The translations under genes and the position numbers were made by a program. A stretch of DNA of 64,000 nt from NCBI RefSeq assembly GCF_902832885.1, contig NZ_CADFDK010000004.1, positions 281,655 to 345,654 on the forward strand, read 5' to 3'. This document shows, one piece after another, positions 55,412-64,000 of the stretch; position 1 is the stretch's first letter, and each line of letters begins with the position of its first letter. The notes beneath the pieces were generated by a model. The model searched no databases. It was not told the origin of the DNA and saw only the letters and a program-made list of their open reading frames with translations. Source of the DNA: Burkholderia seminalis DSM 23518. Its GTDB lineage: Bacteria; Pseudomonadota; Gammaproteobacteria; Burkholderiales; Burkholderiaceae.

Positions 55412-58400
55412 ATGAGCCAGACCGTTGTCGATTCCCGTATCGACCATTCCGATCCTTCCTGTTGTTCCTCCACCGACTTTCGCTCGCAGCTCGTTGCGTT
55501 GATCGCCGGGCTGCTCGACGAATCCGTCGATGAAATCGCATCGCTCGACGATGACGAGGACCTGCTGAGCTGCGGCCTCGATTCGATCCGGCTGATGTAT
55601 CTGCAGACGCGCGTGAACCGTCTCGGTTACGCGCTGACGTTCGATGCGCTCGCGCGCACGCCGACGCTCGGCGCGTGGGCCGCGTTGCTGGCGAATGCGC
55701 CGCGTGTCGCGCGGCCGGCTCCCGACGTCGCGGGCGAGGATGTCGACGTGCACGCGCCGTTCGACCTGTCCGCGGTGCAGCAGGCGTACTGGCTCGGCCG
55801 CGGCGACGGCGAAGTGCTCGGCAACGTGAGCTGCCACGCGTTTCTGGAATTCCGCAGCCAGGCGCTCGATCCCGTTCGTCTCGACGCGGCGTGCCGGCGT
55901 GTGCGCGAGCGTCATCCGATGCTGCGCGCGCTTCGCCGGCGGTCGTCAGCAGATCCTCGCGGCGTCGGACGCGCCGGTGCTCGCGCATGCGGACTGGCGC
56001 GGCAAGACGGCCGCCGACGCGGAAACCGAATGGGCGTCGCTGCGCGCGTTCCGGTCGCACGAATGTCTCGATGTCGAGCACGCGCAGGTCTTCATGATGG
56101 GGCTCGTGCAGATGCCAGGCGGCGAGGATCGCGTGTGGTTGAGTGTCGACCTGCTCGCGGCCGACGTGGACAGCGTGCGGCTGCTGATGCAGGAGATCGG
56201 TGTCGCGTATGCCGAACCGTCGGCGTTGCCCGACGCGCCGTCGACGTGGTTCCCGGCCTGGCTCGCGCGTCGCGCGGCCGATACGCGCGACGCGCGGGCC
56301 GCGGCGCGCGATGCATGGCACGCAAAGCTCGCGACGCTGCCGGAAGGGCCGGCGCTGCCGCTGGCCCGCGCGCCGGAAGCGATCCGCGCGCCGCGCTTCA
56401 GCCGCATCGCCCACACGCTGAGCACGGACGAGCTTGCGCGCCTGCAGGCGCGGGCCGCGCAGCATGGCGTGACGCTGTCGTCGGTGTTCGGCGCGGCGTT
56501 TGCCGCGGTGCTCGCACGCTGGAGCGGCCGCCATGCGTTCCTGCTCAACGTGCCGCTGTTCGACCGGCATGGCGACGCACCCGATCTCGGCCGCGTGATC
56601 GCCGATTTCACGACGCTGCTGCTCGTCGAATGCGACGTGCAGGCCGACGCGAGCGCGGCCGATGCGGTGCGCGTTTTCCAGCAGCGGCTGCACGGCGCGA
56701 TCGCGCACGCCGCGTATCCGGCGCTCGACGTGCTGCGCGATGCGCGCCGGCAGGGCACGCCGCGCGCGGCGCCCGTCGTGTTCTCGTGCAATCTCGGCGA
56801 CGCGCCGTTCGTGCCCGAGGCGTTCGCGCGCGTGTTCGGCGATCTGCACGACATGATTTCGCAGACGCCGCAGGTGTGGCTCGATCATCAGCTCTATCGC
56901 GTGCCGGACGGCGCGCTGCTCGCGTGGGACAGCGTCGACGGCCTGTTTCCGGACGGGATGGTCGACGCGATGTTCGGCGCGTACGTCACGCTCGTACAGG
57001 CGCTGTGCGATCGCGACTGGCGGCTGCCGATCGCGGTCGAATTGCCGTCCGCGCAGCGTCGGGTGCGCGAGGCGCTCAACGCGCAGCCCGCGCCCGGCCG
57101 GCCGCGCACGCTGCATCGCGATTTCTTCGCCGGGGCCGCGCGCGAACCGGCGGCGGTCGCGTTGCGGTGCGGCGGGCAGGTCGTGACGCGCGGCGAACTG
57201 GCCGCGCAGGCGCTCGCGATCGCGGGCGGGTTGCGCGCGGCCGGGATCGGGCACGGCGATGCCGTCGAGATCAGCCTGCCGCGCGGGCCGGCGCAGGTCT
57301 CTGCCGTGTTCGGCGTACTGGCCGCCGGCGCGTGCTACGTCCCGCTCGACATCGCGCAGCCGGCCGCGCGCAAGGCGCTGATCGAGCGCGCGGCGGGCGT
57401 GAAAGCCGTGATCGGCGACACGGCGCGCACGGATGCGCCGGTGCCGCATTGGAGCATCGCCGCACTGATGCGGCATGCGCCGCTGGCCGCACCGCTCGCG
57501 GTCGCGCCGCGGGCCACGGCGTACGTGATCTATACGTCCGGCTCGACGGGCGTGCCGAAGGGTGTCGAGATGACGCACGCGGCGGCGGTCAACACGATCG
57601 ACGCGATCGACGCGCTGCTCGGCGTGAGTGCGGACGACCGGTTGCTCGCGGTGTCGGCGCTCGACTTCGACCTGTCGGTGTACGACCTGTTCGGCGTGCT
57701 GGGCGCGGGTGCCGAACTCGTGCTGCCCACGCAGGACGACGCGCGCGACGCGGCGCGCTGGATCGAACTGATTGCGCAGCATCGCGTGACGCTATGGAAT
57801 TCGGCGCCCGCGCTGCTCGAAATGGCGCTGGCCGTGCCGGTCGCGAAAGACGCGTGCCGCAGCGTGCGTGCGGCGCTGCTGTCCGGCGACTGGATCGCGC
57901 TCGACCTGCCGGCGCGCCTGCGCGAGCGCTGCGGCGACGCATGCGTATTCCACGCGCTCGGCGGCGCGACCGAAGCCGGCATCTGGTCGAACGTGCAGAC
58001 GGTACGCGACGTGCCGCCGCACTGGCGCTCGATTCCATACGGCCGGCCGTTGCCGGGGCAGGCCTGGCGCGTGGTCGACGCCGACGGCCGCGACGCCCCC
58101 GATTACGTGCCGGGCGAACTGCTGATCGGCGGCGACAGTCTTGCGCGCGGCTACCGCAACGATCCCGGGCTGACCGCGCAGCGTTTCGTGCAGCACGCGT
58201 CGGGCCGCTGGTATCGCACCGGCGATCGCGGCTGTTACTGGCCGGACGGGACGCTCGAATTCCTGGGGCGCGAGGACCGGCAGGTGAAGGTGCGCGGGCA
58301 CCGGATCGAACTGGGCGAGATCGAAGCGGCACTGGCCGCGCATCCGCGGATCGATGGCGCGTGTGCCAGTGTCGCGAACGGCGAAGTCGCGCGCATCGTC

Positions 58401-59780
58401 GCGGCGTTCGTGCCGGCCGATTGCGTGGCCGATGCGGCGCCGTCGCCGCTCGCGGATGCGGGCACGGCCGATACGGTTCAGGCGGAAGCGGCCGTTGCAC
58501 GCGTCGTCGCCGATCGGCTGATCGACGGCGGCGCGAGCCTGCCGCCGTCGCTGCATGCGCGCCGGCACGCGACAGGCGATGCGTCGATCTCGATCGACGC
58601 CGCGCTCGATCGGCTCGGCTGGCATGCAACCGACCTGGACGACCTGACGGCGGCGCTGCGCGCGCTCGCAGCCGATCCCGATACCGTCGCGCAGCGCGTG
58701 GCGCTCGATCCGCGCGTCGCGCCGCTTGCATTCGCGACGCGCTTGCCGGACGGCGCTCGTGTGCTGCGCGAGTTTGCTGGCGCGCTCGATGCACAGGCTG
58801 CTGCATGCACGGACGCGATGCGGGTCGCGGTGCTCGATGCCCGCGCCGGGCAATGGTTCGACGCGGGCCTCGACGTGCTCGACGATCCGCGTTTCGACGT
58901 GACGCTGTTCGACGTGTCGCCGGGTCTGCTGCACACCGCGCAGGCACGCTTCACGCGAACGAGGCCCGCGCTTCAGGCGCTGCAGGACGCCCTGCTGCCC
59001 GCGCGTCATCTCGGCGCATTCGACTGCGTGATCAGTTTCGCCGCGGCACACCTGCGCGACGATCCGCGCGATACGTTCAGGATCGCGGCCGCGTTGCTGG
59101 CGCGGGATGGCCGTTTGCTGTTCGCCGACGTGCTGCGCGACTCGCCGTTGCGCGAACTCGTCGCGAGCGTGACGGGCGATGCCTCGTTGCCGCGGCCGTT
59201 CACGACCGAGGCGATCGCCGCTGCCGCGCAGGCGAGCGGCTTCACGCCCGACTCCCGAAGCTGGTATTCGACCGCGTTTGCATGCCTCGACGCGCGTCGT
59301 GTCGGCGAATCGGCGACGCAAGCGGTGCTGGCAGACTGGCTGCGCGACCGGCTGCCGGACGCGATGCGCCCTGACGCACTGTGGTGCCTGCCGCGCTGGC
59401 CGCTCAACGCGAACGGCAAGATCGACCGGCGCGCGGTGGGCGACGCGCTTGCGCGCGCGCTCGGCGACGCGCCGGCCGCGCATGACGCGTTCGTGCCGGC
59501 AAACGAACGGCATGCGACGCTGCTCGCGTGCTGGGAGCAGGCGCTCGGCTGCCGGGCGAACGCCCGCGACGCCACGTTCTTCGCGCTCGGCGGCGACAGT
59601 CTGCTGGCGACGCGCCTGCTCGCGCAATTGCGCGAACGGCTCGGCGCGCGGATCGGGATGGCCGCGTTCTACCGCGATCCGACGCTCGCCGGTCTTGCCG
59701 CCCAGCTCGACGATGTGGCGCCGGCGGTCACGGCGGACGGCAGCGCATCGGTCGCGACGATCGAGGAGGGCGTGCTGTGA
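55412..59780 (+). pseudogene. pchE: Pyochelin synthetase PchE (dihydroaeruginoate synthetase), frameshifted as written
   Basis: A corrected product of about 1456 residues has an aryl carrier domain (Ser58 in LLSCGLDSIR), a cyclisation domain (DxxxxDxxS as DLLAADVDS), a cysteine adenylation domain (YTSGSTGVPKG near nt 57532), an embedded methyltransferase-like epimerase domain (about 58800-59300) and a peptidyl carrier domain (FFALGGDSLLATRLL). It makes hydroxyphenyl-thiazoline from salicylate and cysteine. The frame changes at 55925-55932: HPMLRA then LRRRSSAD, whereas restoring two bases of a CG-repeat gives HPMLRARFAGGRQQI. The rest (55929-59780) is open. As written the protein ends early. 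ATG 55412 has AAGG upstream. Confidence 0.9.
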
Positions 59781-62700
59781 GCTTCGACGACGTACTCGAT
59801 CTCTGCCGCGAACGGCAGATCGAATTGTGGTGCGACGACGGCGGTCAGCTGCGCTATCGCGCACCGGCCGGCGCGCTCGACGCGGACCTGGCCGCGCGCA
59901 TCAAGGCCGAACGCGACGCGTTCGTCCGCTTCCTGCGGGGCGGCGCGTGGCGCGGCGATCCGGCGCGCCAGCATGAACGGTTTGCGCTGACGCCGGTACA
60001 GGCCGCGTACGTGCTCGGCCGGCACGAGTCGTTCGAGTTCGGCGGCAGCGCATGCCATCTGTACGTCGAATACGACGAGCGGCAGGATCTCGACTGCGTG
60101 CGCTTCGAGGCCACGTGGAATGCGTGCGTGGCGCGGCATCCGATGCTGCGCGCGATCGTCGAGGACAACGCATGGCAGCGCGTGCTGCCCGACGTGCCGT
60201 GGCAGCGGCTCACGGTGCACGACCTGCGCGACGGCGATGCGCACGCATTCGACGCGCACGTGCAGCGGGTACGCGAGCGGCTCGACCACGCGGTCCATGC
60301 GCTCGACCGCTGGCCCGTGCTGCAGCCCGAAGTGAGCCTCGGGCCGGATGGCGCGCTGCTGCACCTGTCCGTCGATTTCACGCTGATCGACTACGCGAGC
60401 CTGCAACTGCTGCTTGCCGAATGGCGGCGCCGTTACGACGATCCGCAATGGCAGCCGGCGCCGCTCGACGCGACGTTTCGCGACTATGTGGCTCACGAGG
60501 CGCAGGCCGGCACGGGCGCCGATCATGCGCGCGACAAGGCCTGGTGGCTCGCGCGCATCGACGATCTGCCGGCGCGCCCCGATCTGCCGGTCGTGCCCGC
60601 GATGCGCACCGACGCCCGTCCGCGTTTCACGCATCGCCATGCGCGGCTCGACCGCGCGCAATGGGTCGCGCTGAGCGGCCATGCAAGCCGTTTCGGGCTG
60701 AGTGCGGCGAGCGTCGCGCTGGCCGCGTTCGCGGAAGTCGTCGGCCGCTGGAGCCAGTCGCCGGCGTTCTGCCTGAACCTGACGGTGCTGAACCGTCCGC
60801 CGGTGCATCCGCGCATCGACGCGGTGCTCGGCGATTTCACCGCGTTGAGCATGCTCGCCGTCGACGTGACGCAAGGGGGCGATTTCATCGCGCGCGCGCG
60901 TACGATCGGTGCGCGGATGTTCGACGATCTCGACCATCGCGCATTCACCGGCGTCGACGTGATGCGCGAACTCGCGCGGCGGCGCGGCAAGGAGGCGGCG
61001 CTGATGCCGGTCGTGTTCACGAGCGGCATCGGCAGCGTCGGCCGCTTGCTCGGCGAGCAGGCGGGCCGGGCGGAACCGCCGCGCTACATGATCAGCCAGA
61101 CGCCGCAGGTGTGGCTCGACTGCCAGGTGACCGACCAGTTCGGCGGGCTGGAGATCGGCTGGGACGTGCGGGACGATCTGTTTCCCGAAGGCTTGCCGAC
61201 CGCGATGTTCGACGCGTACGTCGCGCTGCTGGGCCGGCTTGCCGACGATGCCGGATGGTGGTCGCGTGCGGGCGACATCGTGCTGCCGTGCGCCGCGCCC
61301 GTTGCCGACGTGCATCCGGACGCGGAGACGCATATCGCGGCCGGGTTTGCCGCGCAGGCGCTGCGCACGCCCGATGCGCCGGTCGTGATCGACGCGCAGG
61401 GCGCCCGCACGTACCGCGATGTCGCGCAACATGCGGCGGCGCTGCGTACCGCGCTCGAACAGGCCGGCGTCGGCGTGGGCGACACGGTGGCGGTGCTGAT
61501 GCCGAAGTGCGCGCACCAGCTCGCGGCCGTGCTCGCGATCGTCCAGGCGGGCGCCGCATACGTGCCGGTCGACAGCCGCCAGCCGGCGTTGCGCCGGCAG
61601 GCGATCCTGCGCAATGCGCGGGTGCGCGCGGTCGTGAGCGTACGGGCGCTGGACTTCGAGCATGAAGGATGCGTGCGCATCGATGCCGATGCGTTGCCCG
61701 CCGATCTGCAATGGCCGCCGCGCGCCGCGTGCGACGTCGACGGCGCGGCGCTGGCCTACGTGATCTACACGTCGGGCTCCACCGGCGAACCGAAGGGCGT
61801 GATGCTGAGCCACGCGGCGGTGTGCAACACGCTCGCCGACATCAACGCACGCCATGCGGTCGGTGCGGGCGATGTGGTACTCGGCCTGGCCGAACTGAGC
61901 TTCGACTTGTCCGTCTACGACTTCTTCGGCGCGACCGCGCGCGGTGCGTGCGTCGTGCTGCCCGACCCCGCGCGCGGTCACGATCCGTCGCACTGGGCAG
62001 AGTTGATGGCACGTCATGCGGTGACGGTGTGGAACTCGGTGCCCGCACAAGGGCAGATGCTGATCGATTACCTCGAGGGCGAACCGGCGCTCGACGTGCC
62101 GGGCCCGCGCCGCGTGCTGTGGTCGGGCGACTGGATTCCGGTGACGCTGCCGGCCCGCTGGTGGAAACGCTGGCCCGACAGCGCGCTGTTCAGTCTCGGC
62201 GGCGCGACCGAAGCGTCGATCTGGTCGATCGAGCATCCGATCCGCCCGGAGGACACGCAGCTCGCCAGCATTCCGTACGGCCGCGCGCTGACCGGGCAGA
62301 CGATGGAAGTGCTCGACGTGCTTGGCCGGCCGTGCCCGCCCGGCGTGCGCGGCGAGATCCATATCGGCGGCGTCGGGCTCGCGACGGGCTATGCGAACGA
62401 TCCCGCGCGAACGGCCGAACGTTTCATCCGTCATCGCGACGGGCGCCGGCTCTATCGCACCGGCGATCTCGGCCGCGTGCGCGCCGACGGTTCGCTCGAA
62501 TTCCTCGGCCGGCAGGACGATCAGGTGAAGATCCGCGGTTACCGGATCGAGCTGGCCGAGATCGATGCGGCGCTGACCGCGCATCCGCTGGTCGGCGCGG
62601 CCGCGACGATCGTGCTCGGCGAGGGCGCCGAGCGCCGGCTGGCGAGCTTCGTGTCGCTGCAGGGTGCGGCGCCGGACCCGTCGGCGCACGACCCCGCCCT

Positions 62701-64000
62701 TCACGAGATCGCGGCACCGGTCCGCGCTGCGTTCGACGCCGTGCGCTGGCCCGCGCAAGCGGACGTGGCGCGATCGGTCGAGCAGCTCGAAACGGCATGC
62801 GTGGCGTCGCTGGCTGCGTGGATCGTACCGGCAGGCGGCTTGACGGCCGACGACGCAACCGGTTTCGCGACGCTGTGCGAGCGGCTGCGCGTGCCGCCGG
62901 CGCGGCAGCATCTGCTGCGCCACTGGCTCGCGATGCTCGTGACGCACGGCGTGCTGCACGCGGATGCCGAAGGCGGCTGGCGTAGACGGTCCGACGCCAG
63001 CCATGCCGACGCGCACGCATGCTGGGATGCGTTCGCGCTGCATGCATCGCCCGAGCTGTGGCCGCCGGTCCTCATCGACTACTTCCGCGACAGCGCGGGC
63101 TGCCTGGACGTACAGGTGGATGGCACGGTTTCGCCGGCCGGCCTGATGTTCCCCGAAGGCGCGTCGCATATCGCCGAAGCGATGTACAGCAACGGCGAAC
63201 ACGCGCATGCGCTGCATCGCGGGATGGCGCAAGCCGTGCGCGAGATCGTCGCGCGCGAGCCGCGGCGTACGTGGCGCATCCTCGAGATCGGCGCGGGAAC
63301 GGCCGCCGCGACGCGCGCGATCGTGGATGCGCTCGCGCCGCTGGTCGAAGCGGGCACGCGGATCGACTACCTGTTCAGCGACGTGTCGAGCTACTTTCTC
63401 GCGGCCGCGCGCGAGCGCTTCGCCGCGTATCCGTGGATGCGGTTCGTGCGTTTCGACATGAATGCAGCGCTCGACGCGCAGGGCATCGCGCCGCATTCGA
63501 TCGACATGACGATCAGCTCCGGCGCGCTGAACAACGCGCGCGACACGGTTGCACTGATCGCCGGATTGCGCGCGCTGTCGGCGGCCGATGCATGGTGGGT
63601 GATCCAGGAACTGACGGCCGAGCATCCGGAGATCAGCATCAGCCAGGGGCTGATGATGGAGACGCCGCGCGATGCGCGGGCCGGGTCGTGCCGGCTGTTC
63701 GTACCGCGCGCGCAGTGGCTCGAATGGCTGCAGGGGGACGACGGCGATCGCGCACTCGGCTGCGTGACGGCCGGCTCGCCGCTCGACGCGCTGGGCTACG
63801 ACATCCTGCTCGCGCACGTGAAGCGCGGCGCGGCCCGCATCGCGCCGGATGCGCTGCTGTCGTTCGTTGCCGAGCGCGTGCCGGGCTACATGGTGCCGTC
63901 GCAACTGCGCGTGCTCGAGCGACTGCCCGTGACCGCGAACGGCAAGATCGACCGCCGGACGCTGGCCGGCATTGCCGACATTCGCGAGCCGGAACCGGCG
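59777..64000 (+). CDS. pchF: Pyochelin synthetase PchF, partial (runs off the window)
   Basis: The frame is open from GTG 59777, which overlaps the pchE stop by GTGA, to the window end (1408 codons). In order: a cyclisation domain (FALTPVQAAYVLGRHESF, then DxxxxDxxS as DFTLIDYAS near nt 60375), a cysteine adenylation domain (YTSGSTGEPKG near 61765, FSLGGATEASIW, YRTGDLGRVR, VKIRGYRIEL), and a methyltransferase inserted in it (ILEIGAGTAAATRAI near 63280) that N-methylates the second thiazoline-derived ring. The end of the A domain (MVPSQLRVLERLPVTANGKIDRR) is reached. The carrier and thioesterase domains should follow outside the window. Confidence 0.93.
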   Translation, partial: MSFDDVLDLCRERQIELWCDDGGQLRYRAPAGALDADLAARIKAERDAFVRFLRGGAWRGDPARQHERFALTPVQAAYVLGRHESFEFGGSACHLYVEYDERQDLDCVRFEATWNACVARHPMLRAIVEDNAWQRVLPDVPWQRLTVHDLRDGDAHAFDAHVQRVRERLDHAVHALDRWPVLQPEVSLGPDGALLHLSVDFTLIDYASLQLLLAEWRRRYDDPQWQPAPLDATFRDYVAHEAQAGTGADHARDKAWWLARIDDLPARPDLPVVPAMRTDARPRFTHRHARLDRAQWVALSGHASRFGLSAASVALAAFAEVVGRWSQSPAFCLNLTVLNRPPVHPRIDAVLGDFTALSMLAVDVTQGGDFIARARTIGARMFDDLDHRAFTGVDVMRELARRRGKEAALMPVVFTSGIGSVGRLLGEQAGRAEPPRYMISQTPQVWLDCQVTDQFGGLEIGWDVRDDLFPEGLPTAMFDAYVALLGRLADDAGWWSRAGDIVLPCAAPVADVHPDAETHIAAGFAAQALRTPDAPVVIDAQGARTYRDVAQHAAALRTALEQAGVGVGDTVAVLMPKCAHQLAAVLAIVQAGAAYVPVDSRQPALRRQAILRNARVRAVVSVRALDFEHEGCVRIDADALPADLQWPPRAACDVDGAALAYVIYTSGSTGEPKGVMLSHAAVCNTLADINARHAVGAGDVVLGLAELSFDLSVYDFFGATARGACVVLPDPARGHDPSHWAELMARHAVTVWNSVPAQGQMLIDYLEGEPALDVPGPRRVLWSGDWIPVTLPARWWKRWPDSALFSLGGATEASIWSIEHPIRPEDTQLASIPYGRALTGQTMEVLDVLGRPCPPGVRGEIHIGGVGLATGYANDPARTAERFIRHRDGRRLYRTGDLGRVRADGSLEFLGRQDDQVKIRGYRIELAEIDAALTAHPLVGAAATIVLGEGAERRLASFVSLQGAAPDPSAHDPALHEIAAPVRAAFDAVRWPAQADVARSVEQLETACVASLAAWIVPAGGLTADDATGFATLCERLRVPPARQHLLRHWLAMLVTHGVLHADAEGGWRRRSDASHADAHACWDAFALHASPELWPPVLIDYFRDSAGCLDVQVDGTVSPAGLMFPEGASHIAEAMYSNGEHAHALHRGMAQAVREIVAREPRRTWRILEIGAGTAAATRAIVDALAPLVEAGTRIDYLFSDVSSYFLAAARERFAAYPWMRFVRFDMNAALDAQGIAPHSIDMTISSGALNNARDTVALIAGLRALSAADAWWVIQELTAEHPEISISQGLMMETPRDARAGSCRLFVPRAQWLEWLQGDDGDRALGCVTAGSPLDALGYDILLAHVKRGAARIAPDALLSFVAERVPGYMVPSQLRVLERLPVTANGKIDRRTLAGIADIREPEPA

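Noticed and set aside
57792-59864. Minus-strand open frame of about 690 codons opposite pchE
   Set aside because: Low-complexity Arg-rich translation; the plus strand carries the adenylation, epimerase and carrier domains of PchE.
59669-63904. Very long minus-strand open frame (about 1411 codons) opposite pchF
   Set aside because: Its translation is Arg/His/Ala-rich without domains, while the plus strand shows the full PchF domain order with intact motifs. Long antisense frames are routine at this GC content.

Overview
The window is about 67% GC and densely coded, and it reads as a Burkholderia cepacia complex replicon, most likely one of the accessory-rich smaller chromosomes. The main reasons are a 2,2-dialkylglycine decarboxylase that matches my memory of the crystallised B. 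cepacia enzyme almost residue for residue, a divergent DgdR-type regulator, a pyochelin locus, a Burkholderia-type trimeric porin and a nonphosphorylative L-fucose pathway. No rRNA, tRNA, CRISPR array, insertion sequence or prophage was seen.

Layout. 1-8557: L-fucose operon (end of an SDR, diketo-deoxyfuconate hydrolase, fuconate dehydratase, fucose dehydrogenase, ribose-type ABC importer, fuconolactonase, GntR regulator). 8581-10662: DadA-like oxidoreductase and the relic of a molybdenum hydroxylase gene. 10943-13528: YfiR-YfiN-YfiB-type cyclic-di-GMP control module, with yfiB frameshifted in a G run. 13718-25695: IclR regulator divergent from a long catabolic operon (RraA-like aldolase, hydroxyacid dehydrogenase, SMP-30 lactonase, four MFS transporters, a porin frameshifted in a G run, two COG3618 amidohydrolases, one with a Tat signal). 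25774-26391: a secreted hypothetical protein. 26404-32189: leader plus livKHMGF branched-chain amino acid importer. 32279-36616: LysR gene divergent from an unusual trio of EgtD-like methyltransferase, 2-oxoglutarate/Fe(II) oxygenase and EamA exporter, then a VOC protein. 36652-39791: two AraC regulators, a DUF2000 protein and an SDR. 39864-43735: dgdA/dgdR and a DAACS symporter. 44415-49605: secreted beta-helix protein, NarL-type response regulator, a stand-alone flhDC pair and a hybrid histidine kinase. 49983-64000: pyochelin genes pchDCBA (minus strand), pchR, and pchE-pchF (plus strand, pchF cut by the window end).

How the genes work together. Operons are tight: many neighbours overlap by the four bases ATGA or GTGA (yfiR-yfiN, COG3618-MFS-MFS, livM-livG, flhD-flhC, pchD-C-B-A, pchE-pchF). 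The fucose genes encode uptake and a complete route to pyruvate and lactate. In the pyochelin locus, PchA and PchB make salicylate, PchD activates it, PchE and PchF assemble it with two cysteines, PchC edits and PchR regulates. Fur-box-like palindromes precede both pch transcription units.

The most interesting unexplained unit is the methyltransferase, oxygenase and exporter trio at 33264-36200. It looks like a small pathway that N-methylates, oxidises and exports an amino-acid-like molecule. Three genes (yfiB, porin, pchE) carry single frameshifts in low-complexity tracts. These are either real on/off switches or mutations, or assembly errors, and should be checked first.
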